Shown: positions 58,506-64,000 of the stretch, piece by piece
Position numbering within the stretch: the first letter of the stretch is position 1
How the letters are laid out: each line of letters begins with the position of its first letter
Assembly (NCBI RefSeq): GCF_011067745.1
Contig: NZ_JAAMPJ010000021.1
Coordinates: 62,001 to 126,000, forward strand
Direction of reading: 5' to 3'
Origin: Lentzea alba
GTDB lineage: Bacteria; Actinomycetota; Actinomycetes; Mycobacteriales; Pseudonocardiaceae
DNA length: 64,000 nt
Position numbers and translations under genes: made by a program
The notes under the pieces: model-generated
What the model was told of the DNA's origin: nothing
What the model saw: only the letters and a program-made list of their open reading frames with translations
Databases searched by the model: none

Positions 58506-59760
58506 ACAGCGCGAGGACGAGCCCGGTGACCGAGAACAGCACCAGCAGCGTGAGCGCCGCGCGGTACGGGTGTCCGGCTCCGGTGAGCACCGAGCCGACC
58601 AGCGCGGTGCCGAACGAGGACCCCAGGTTCGACACCGCGCGCGACACCCCGGACACGTCGGCCTGTTCGGCGTCGGGCCAGCGCGACTGCACGACGTTCA
58701 CCGACGCGGTCAGCATGATCCCGATGCCCGCTCCGAGCAGGAACAACCCGACCGGTTGCTGCAGGGTGCCGGCGATGGTGAGCAGGAATCCCACGCGGAT
58801 CAGCGTGCGCTGGGCGTGCCGCTTCGCGAACCTGCCCGCGAGCGCCGACGTGACGAGCATGCCGATCGTGGCGGGCAGCAGCGCGAGGCCGGTCTCGATC
58901 GCGCTGAGGTGCTGTTCCTGTTGCAGGTGCACGGACAGCACGAAGAACGTGCCCTGCAGCACCAGCCACTGCACCAGCTGCGTGCCCAGGCCGAGGTTCG
59001 ACGTGCGGTCCTTGAACAGCTTCGGCTCGCACAACGGGTTCTTGGCCCTGCTGATGTGGAATCCGAACAGCGCCAGCACCACCGCCCCCGTGCCGATGAA
59101 CGCCCACGTGGTGGCCTGCCAGCCGTTCACGTTGGTGCGCAACACACCCAGCACCACCAGGAACAGGCCCGCGCCCGACAGAACCGCGCCGATGCCGTCG
59201 AACCTGTTTCCCGCCGGTGTGGTCTTGGGCAGGTTCCTGGCCATGAGGATGATCGCCGCGACCACGAGCACCTGCACCGCGAACGACGCCCGCCAGCTGA
59301 ACGCGCTGGTGATGAGGCCGCCCAGCAACGGTCCCGCCGCCGCGCCCAGCCCGCCCGCGCCGGACACGACGCCGAAACCCTTGGCCCGTGCCGTGGAATC
59401 CTCGGCGAGCGCCGTGACGAGGATGTAGATGGGCGGGATCATCAGCGCCGAGCCGGTGCCTTCGAGCAGCGCGTACCCGACCAGCAGGAGTCCGGGGCCG
59501 GGCGCGAGCGCCGCGAGCAGCGCACCCGCGCCGTAGACGGTGAGGCCCAGCACGAAACACCGGCGGCGGCCCCAGATGTCGGTGAGCTTGCTGCCCGGCA
59601 CCATCAGGGCCGCCATGACGAGGGTGAACAGCGTGATCGTGGTCTGGACGCCGGTGATCGTGGTGCCGAGGTCGTGCGCGATCGTGCTGATGGCCACGTT
59701 CATGTTGGTGGCGGCGTAGCTCGCGATGAACTGGGCGAGCGCCAGCGGAAGGATCTTCAC
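58420..59760 (-). CDS. MFS efflux transporter, DHA2-like
   Basis: The 446-residue protein has 12-14 helices and starts LPLALAQFIASYAATNMNVAISTIAHDL, then GVQTTITLFTLVMAALMVPGSKLTDIWGRRR with the motif A loop and GYALLEGTGSALMIPPIYIL, as in EmrB/QacA-type drug pumps. GTG 59760 overlaps the stop of the DivIVA-like gene (GTGA). The 3' end overlaps the K+ channel gene by 86 bases. The tail is Pro/Ser/Arg-rich and likely disordered. Cargo unknown; a role in the stress operon led by the eRF1-like gene is likely from coupling. Confidence 0.85.
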   Translation of the reverse strand: MKILPLALAQFIASYAATNMNVAISTIAHDLGTTITGVQTTITLFTLVMAALMVPGSKLTDIWGRRRCFVLGLTVYGAGALLAALAPGPGLLLVGYALLEGTGSALMIPPIYILVTALAEDSTARAKGFGVVSGAGGLGAAAGPLLGGLITSAFSWRASFAVQVLVVAAIILMARNLPKTTPAGNRFDGIGAVLSGAGLFLVVLGVLRTNVNGWQATTWAFIGTGAVVLALFGFHISRAKNPLCEPKLFKDRTSNLGLGTQLVQWLVLQGTFFVLSVHLQQEQHLSAIETGLALLPATIGMLVTSALAGRFAKRHAQRTLIRVGFLLTIAGTLQQPVGLFLLGAGIGIMLTASVNVVQSRWPDAEQADVSGVSRAVSNLGSSFGTALVGSVLTGAGHPYRAALTLLVLFSVTGLVLALFIRSDGEPRRESPSAPRPAPTDQEPSAG

Positions 59761-60572
59761 GCCCTTCCGCCCCTGGCCGGCGATCCACCACGGACCTCGG
59801 TGCGTAGTTGATGAGGGGAGCTTTCATAAACCTGAGGTTTGGGAAAGCTCCCCTCATCAACGTCCAGAGGCGCGGGCTCTCCTGCCCCCACGTGGCTCGC
59901 CGCCTTGCCCAGCAGGGCGTGCACCACCCGCAGCACGTCCGCCACGCGGTCCCGGTGCTCGCGCAGCACCTCCACCTGCCGCGCCGCCTCCCGCACCGTC
60001 TGCTCGGCCCGCCGCCGCGCGGTCTCCTCGATCAGCCGTGCGTCCCGCAGGGTTTCCTTGCGGCGCAACGCCAGCGCCAGCTCGAAGTCCTCGTCGGCCT
60101 GCGCGCGCCGGCGGGCCGCGGCCTCGTCCAGGGCGCGGCGGCGGGCCTCGCCCTCGCGGACCAGCCGGGTCATCCGTTCGCGCGTGGTGGCCAGCAGGTC
60201 GCGGTGTTCGGCGTGCATCTGCCGGGCGGAGACCCACACGTGGTCCTCGATGGCACCGGCCCGTTCCACGATCGCGGCCGCCTCGGACAGCGCGGAGTCG
60301 ACGGCGTGCCGAAGGTGTTCGCCCACCGCGTCCGGGCTCAACGGCCGCCGGCAGAGGCGGTCGATGCGGTCGTGCAACGCGCGGTTCTCGTCGCGGGCGG
60401 CTTCCAGCGCCCGCGCCAGAGACTCGGCGCGGGCCTCCGCGGCGTCGCGGTCGGCGGCCAGCAGCGTGAAGTCCCGTTCGGTCTCGCCCACGTAGTGCCG
60501 GACCTGGTCACGGCGATAGCCGAGCCAGCCGACGTCGAAGCCGGTGCGCAGCGGCACCAGATCGGTGGTCAT
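59757..60572 (-). CDS. DivIVA-like coiled-coil protein whose C-terminal coding end contains a palindrome
   Basis: The 271-residue protein starts with a DivIVA-like segment (FDVGWLGYRRDQVRHYVGETERDF) and continues as a long coiled coil of Ala/Arg/Glu heptads to about residue 220 (for example ARALEAARDENRALHDRIDRL and EGEARRRALDEAAARRRAQADEDFEL). DivIVA-type proteins bind curved membranes and organise cell-wall or polar complexes. The last ~35 codons read through the palindrome at 59807-59861, giving a tail with DEGSFPKPQVYESSPH, so the tail may be an insertion product. ATG 60572 overlaps the eRF1-like stop and its own stop overlaps the MFS start. Confidence 0.78.
   Translation of the reverse strand: MTTDLVPLRTGFDVGWLGYRRDQVRHYVGETERDFTLLAADRDAAEARAESLARALEAARDENRALHDRIDRLCRRPLSPDAVGEHLRHAVDSALSEAAAIVERAGAIEDHVWVSARQMHAEHRDLLATTRERMTRLVREGEARRRALDEAAARRRAQADEDFELALALRRKETLRDARLIEETARRRAEQTVREAARQVEVLREHRDRVADVLRVVHALLGKAASHVGAGEPAPLDVDEGSFPKPQVYESSPHQLRTEVRGGSPARGGRA
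59807..59861. repeat. Palindromic element, copy 3, inside a coding sequence
   Basis: Left arm 59807-59832 and right arm 59836-59861 pair around TGA except at a short AT/GG mismatch. The core differs from 32709-32757 at only two positions. This copy lies in frame in the 3' coding part of the DivIVA-like gene and close to the MFS start. Confidence 0.75.
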
Positions 60573-61570
60573 GAGCGCACCAGGGCGAGCTGCGCGCGGC
60601 ACAGGCCACCGATGTTCTCGAACGGCGCGGACGGCAGCCCGGCGGCGATCACGTGCACGCGCGTGCCGCTCAACAACGCGGCGCGCACGGCCACGTCCGC
60701 GAGCAGGCCGCAGCGGCGTGCCGGTGACCAGCCTCGGGCCACGTCGGTCGGATTGGCGCCGTACCAGGCGGTGGCGGTGATGTCCTCCGGGAAGCCCACG
60801 AGCAGGTCGTCCAGGCGACCGGTGGACAGCGCGTTCAGCGTGTCGTCGGCGCCCTCCACGGCCAGGCGGCGCAACCGGCCGCGTTCGTTGAAGTCGGCCA
60901 GCACGCCCTCGGTCCAGGAACGGGCGGCCGCGCGCGTTTCGGCCTGGATGCGGCCCGGTGTGAGAGCGCGGCCGCTCCACCGGACGACGACGTCGCGGCG
61001 GACGGGGGCGGGCAGCGCCTCCCACAACGCGCCCACCACCTCGTCCTCCCCCGTGACCACCAGCAGCCTGGCCTCCTGGCGGACGAGCATCTCCGCGCAC
61101 GCGACCGCGGCCGACCGCACGCCTTCCAGCCACTGCGACTCCGGATAGTTCAGCGAGATGTGTTCGTTGCCCGCCAGCAGGTCGGCGCTGCACCGCCCCG
61201 CGGTCACGGCGACGCGCGGAGGGCGGTCCTGCAGCCAGGCGAGCAGCGGCAGGACGTGGGCCGGGGAGCTGAACCAGGCCAGGTCCAGATGGCGCAGGCC
61301 GGGCGTGTGGAAGACGCGCGGCGGCAGTTCCTCGCCCGCGAACGCCACGAGCGTGTCCGCCGTCGGGTAGTGGGAACGGGCCCGGTCCAGCACTTCGCCG
61401 ATGGTGTCGACGAGGTCGGGGTCCGCGCCGTCGGCACGCAGCTGGTCGGCCAGCCGCAGCCAGCGCCCCCGCCACGACCGCAGCGGGCTCGATCCCAGGT
61501 AGACGGACGCGACGGGCCGAGCGGGGCGGACGACGTCGATCAGGTCGCGCAACGCGAGTCGGTGGCTCAT
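60569..61570 (-). CDS. eRF1/Vms1-like protein (baeRF family, Rv2629-like)
   Basis: The 333-residue protein has a first domain starting SHRLALRDLIDVVRPARPVASVYLG, a middle domain with VAVTAGRCSADLLAG and ARLLVVTGEDEVVGALWEALP, and a C-terminal part with GLLADVAVRAALLSGTRVHVIAAGL. This order matches the bacterial eRF1-like family related to Vms1, proposed to release nascent chains from stalled ribosomes. M. tuberculosis Rv2629, of this family, is part of the DosR dormancy regulon. ATG 61570 has no ribosome site and lies 36 nt after dyad copy 3. It heads an operon with the DivIVA-like and MFS genes. Confidence 0.82.
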   Translation of the reverse strand: MSHRLALRDLIDVVRPARPVASVYLGSSPLRSWRGRWLRLADQLRADGADPDLVDTIGEVLDRARSHYPTADTLVAFAGEELPPRVFHTPGLRHLDLAWFSSPAHVLPLLAWLQDRPPRVAVTAGRCSADLLAGNEHISLNYPESQWLEGVRSAAVACAEMLVRQEARLLVVTGEDEVVGALWEALPAPVRRDVVVRWSGRALTPGRIQAETRAAARSWTEGVLADFNERGRLRRLAVEGADDTLNALSTGRLDDLLVGFPEDITATAWYGANPTDVARGWSPARRCGLLADVAVRAALLSGTRVHVIAAGLPSAPFENIGGLCRAQLALVRS

Positions 61571-61606
61571 GGGGCCCAGGTTCTTGGCGCGGCCCTGCCC
61601 GCTGCC

Positions 61607-61623
61607 TCACCCGCCGCAGGTGA
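61607..61623 (-). promoter_or_regulatory. 17-bp dyad operator, copy 3
   Basis: On the minus strand TCACCTGCGGCGGGTGA ends exactly 36 nt before ATG 61570. A -10-like GAACCT stands at -13 to -8. The element is divergent from the small membrane protein at 61716. The rest of 61571-61715 holds no gene. Confidence 0.6.
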
Positions 61624-61715
61624 ACCCCATCCGTGCGGCACACCGCTACCGCCCGCCGCGGGGGAGGCCGCGCACGTGTCCGGGCGAGCAGCGTCGACGG
61701 CGGAGGTGACCGATC

Positions 61716-61949
61716 TTGAGTCGTCAACCCGACCGTTCGCGATCCAGACGAATCGTGTTCGCCGTGGCCGTGTTCCTCGCCGTCGTCGTCACCGGTGGAG
61801 GTGAGCGGGACTGCGCGCCGTCCGGTGAGACCGGAACGCTCGCGGTGCTCTCGTTGCTGCCGCGGCTGATGGGCTTCGTGGGACGCGGACTGTGGCTGCT
61901 TTCCGCCCCTGACAAGGCGAACGAGTCCGAATGCCCGGCTTCGCGGTGA
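61716..61949 (+). CDS. Small membrane protein, unknown
   Basis: The 77-residue frame starts at TTG 61716 with a strong GGAGGTGA site six bases upstream. It has a basic N terminus (RQPDRSRSRR), one helix (IVFAVAVFLAVVVTGGG) and a second weaker hydrophobic stretch (LAVLSLLPRLMGFVGRGLWLL). Codon third positions are GC-rich as in neighbours. No family is recognised. It lies divergent from the eRF1-like gene. Confidence 0.5.
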   Translation: MSRQPDRSRSRRIVFAVAVFLAVVVTGGGERDCAPSGETGTLAVLSLLPRLMGFVGRGLWLLSAPDKANESECPASR

Positions 61950-62004
61950 TGCGGTTCGATCACGCGATCATGCCCAGACAAAGTCCATCGGGAGACAAAG
62001 CGCA

Positions 62005-64000
62005 ATGTCCGACAGTTCGGAGTGTGAGCCTTCCAGCCTCGGGACCGGCCAAGCGAAACTGCGCGTGCCGACGGCCGCCACGCCACTCGTGCCACGCGGC
62101 ACCCTACTATCCACAGTGGACGAACGCGTGTCGTCGGCGCCGGTCACAGTGGTCACCGGCCCGGCTGGGTGCGGCAAGACGACGTTGCTCGCCGAGTGGG
62201 CGCGGCGCCGTGACGACCGGGTGGCGTGGCTCACCCTCGACGAGCACGACAACGAACCGACACGGCTGCGAGCAGCCCTCCGCGACGCCCTCGGCCTCAC
62301 GGATACGATTCCGTTGACCGAACCCGGTTTCTCCTCGGCGGTCATCGCCGCGTTCGACCAGGTGCCCGCGCCGGTGTGTCTAGTACTGGACAACGTGCAC
62401 GAGATCCGCGACACCGACGCACTGGCGAGCATCGACCTGCTCATCCGCCGACCACCCGACCGGCTACGGCTCGTGCTGCTCGGCCGTTTTCCGCCACCAC
62501 TGCACCTGGGCCGGCTGCACCTGGAGGGACGGGTGCGCGAGGTGCTGCCGCACGAGTTCGCCTTCAGCCGCGCCGAAGTCGAGACCTTGCTGGCCGCGCA
62601 CGGGCTCCAGCTGCCGCCCGCCGACGTCGACCTGCTGGTCAGCCGGACGGAGGGGTGGATCGGCGGGCTGCGCTTCGCGGTCATGCGCATGGCCACCACG
62701 CGCACTCGCCCCGACGACCTGCTGCTGTTCGCGGGGCTGGACCAGGTCGTGAGCCGGTACCTCTCCGAGGAGGTGCTCGCCCGGCATCCCCAGCGGGTGC
62801 GGGACCTGCTCGTGGCGACCAGCGTGTGCGACACGATGACCGCGGACCTGGCGGGCGAACTCGCCCGGCACCCCAGCCCGGGCATCGTGCTCGACACCCT
62901 GGAACGCACGAACTCGTTCGTCAGCAGGCTGGAGACCGCACCCGAGTGGTATCGCTGTCATCCCGTGCTGCGGGCTCACCTGTCAGCCGAACTGCGCAGG
63001 TCCAGACCCGCCGACGAGATGTCGCTGCACAAGACCGCGGCCCACTGGTACCACCGCAACGCCGAGCCGGCGGTGGCGTTGAGACACGCGTTGCGGGCGG
63101 GCGACGACCAGCTGACCGCCGAGATCGTCGAACACTCCGTGTTGCCCGAGGTGCTGCGGGAGGGCAGCGGGCGGCTGCGGGAGGTGTTCGACGCGGTGCC
63201 CGGCCACGTGCTGGCACGTCCTCAGGTCGGCGTCGTCGCGGCGTTGGTGGCGATGGACGCGGGCGACGTCGCGGCCGCGGACCGGGTGCTGACCGGGCTC
63301 GGCGGTGAGCCGCTCGCGTTGCGGCAGGACAGGGTGCGGGTGTTGCACGCGACGGCGTTGTTGCGGCGTGGCCGGTTCGACGCACGGCTGGGAGACGCGT
63401 TGCGGGTGATGGCACGCACGACGGCGGGGCGTGGCGGCACCGACGCGGAGGTGGCCGCGTTGCTCAACCGCGGTGTGGCGGCGCTGCTGTCCGGTGATCA
63501 CACGGGCGCGGAGCACGATCTGGTGCGCGCGTTCGGGATCGCGCGGCGGGAGAGGTTCGACCACGCGGCGCTGGACTGCCAGGTCCACCTGGCGGCACTG
63601 ACCAGTGCCGGCGGTGACATCCGCACCGCGGCCAGGCAGGCCGGGGAGGCGTTGGAGTTCGCCGAGGAGAAGGGATGGCAGTCGCACTTCGTCTGCGCGC
63701 TCGCCTACACGTTGGTCGGCGTGCAGGCCTACCTCCGGCTGGACGACGCACGTGCCGTCGAGCTCGCGGGTCTCGCGGTGCACGCGCTGGGCGACCGTCC
63801 TGATCCGGCGACAGGACTGGCGGTGTCCACTTTGGACGCCGCCGTGTCGTTCCCGACCGCCGGTGACCCGCGGGCGGTCGTCGGCCGCGTGCGCGCCCAG
63901 TGGCAGGACGTCGCCGCACGGCAGGTGATACCTCTGGTGATCGCCCACATCGCCCCCGCCGTGCAACGGATCGCGTTGCGCTCGGGGGACGAGCAGTGGG
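62005..64000 (+). CDS. LuxR-family LAL/MalT-like regulator, cut by the window edge
   Basis: The frame starts at ATG 62005 behind GGAGA and is open to the window end (665 codons). It has an N-terminal ATPase with Walker A GPAGCGKTT (52-60) and Walker B VCLVLDNVHEI, then LLLVSRTEGWIGGLRFAVMRMA-like sensor motifs, RCHPVLRAHLSAELR and a long helical repeat (TPR-like) part. This is the layout of large ATP-binding LuxR/MalT regulators of ~900 residues; the C-terminal HTH lies outside the window. Such proteins switch on operons when a small ligand and ATP are bound. Targets are unknown. Confidence 0.85.
   Translation, partial: MSDSSECEPSSLGTGQAKLRVPTAATPLVPRGTLLSTVDERVSSAPVTVVTGPAGCGKTTLLAEWARRRDDRVAWLTLDEHDNEPTRLRAALRDALGLTDTIPLTEPGFSSAVIAAFDQVPAPVCLVLDNVHEIRDTDALASIDLLIRRPPDRLRLVLLGRFPPPLHLGRLHLEGRVREVLPHEFAFSRAEVETLLAAHGLQLPPADVDLLVSRTEGWIGGLRFAVMRMATTRTRPDDLLLFAGLDQVVSRYLSEEVLARHPQRVRDLLVATSVCDTMTADLAGELARHPSPGIVLDTLERTNSFVSRLETAPEWYRCHPVLRAHLSAELRRSRPADEMSLHKTAAHWYHRNAEPAVALRHALRAGDDQLTAEIVEHSVLPEVLREGSGRLREVFDAVPGHVLARPQVGVVAALVAMDAGDVAAADRVLTGLGGEPLALRQDRVRVLHATALLRRGRFDARLGDALRVMARTTAGRGGTDAEVAALLNRGVAALLSGDHTGAEHDLVRAFGIARRERFDHAALDCQVHLAALTSAGGDIRTAARQAGEALEFAEEKGWQSHFVCALAYTLVGVQAYLRLDDARAVELAGLAVHALGDRPDPATGLAVSTLDAAVSFPTAGDPRAVVGRVRAQWQDVAARQVIPLVIAHIAPAVQRIALRSGDEQW

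Noticed and set aside
1..64000. Phage, insertion sequence, CRISPR array, toxin-antitoxin or classic defence system
   Set aside because: No transposase, integrase, Cas, restriction or known defence protein is visible, and no regularly spaced repeats were seen. The 'plasmid stabilisation' label of the 1276-1602 protein is a family name and not evidence for a plasmid.

Overview
The window is a dense, very GC-rich (high GC at third codon positions) actinomycete chromosome segment. GTG and TTG starts are common, ATGA/GTGA/TGATG overlaps couple many genes, and several genes look leaderless. The gene set (AfsR-like STAND regulator with WD40 repeats, LAL and NarL regulators, ROK-controlled xylose genes, secreted glycosidases, P450) fits Pseudonocardiales such as a Lentzea, Saccharothrix or Amycolatopsis relative. 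That placement is an inference from gene style. No tRNA, rRNA, CRISPR array, prophage or insertion sequence was seen.

Layout. 1-4.2 kb is a stress-type block: a hemerythrin protein, a membrane protein, a small basic protein with a Rho-N/SAP-like tail, then P450, SDR and flavodoxin-like genes. 4.1-10.7 kb (minus strand) is a tightly coupled operon with GmhA, fused HldE and GmhB for ADP-heptose, two retaining-type glycosyltransferases, a GT9 heptosyltransferase-like enzyme, an SDR and a PAP2 phosphatase. 10.8-13.6 kb holds an epimerase-like SDR, a ChaB-domain protein and an aldehyde dehydrogenase. 13.6-20.2 kb (minus) is a second glycan operon: UDP-glucose dehydrogenase, GT9, GT2, carbamoyltransferase, a UDP-xylose-synthase-like protein and a zinc alcohol dehydrogenase. 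The two operons together look like one pathway for a heptose- and uronate/pentose-containing, carbamoylated glycan.

20.4-27.2 kb carries an MFS transporter, a GH92 mannosidase, two secreted proteins and an EEP-family enzyme. 27.2-29.4 kb is an EF-G-like GTPase behind a 31-residue leader peptide and two hairpins, which suggests translation-dependent attenuation. 29.6-36.4 kb is an amine/amino-acid catabolic set: permease, amidohydrolase, aldehyde dehydrogenase, Lrp-type regulator and class III aminotransferase. 37.7-41.5 kb is xylA-xylB plus a ROK regulator, with a palindromic operator. 41.9-48.3 kb is regulatory: a sensor kinase and response regulator, a 1372-residue AfsR-like STAND/WD40 protein and an orphan LuxR protein.

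48.3-61.6 kb has a peptidoglycan hydrolase, a patatin, a GH63-like/GH13 pair, a GH15 enzyme, small membrane proteins, a K+ channel, an MFS pump, a DivIVA-like coiled-coil protein and an eRF1/Vms1-like protein. Three transcription units here carry the same 17-bp dyad, each exactly 36 nt before the start codon, which suggests a co-regulated, possibly dormancy- or hypoxia-type, regulon. The window ends inside a large LuxR-family (LAL) regulator.

Other signals are a family of long palindromes whose two sequence types differ by compensatory changes, SigB/SigF-like promoters before the stress genes, and a shared C-terminal helix-extended-loop-helix motif on three otherwise unrelated stress proteins.
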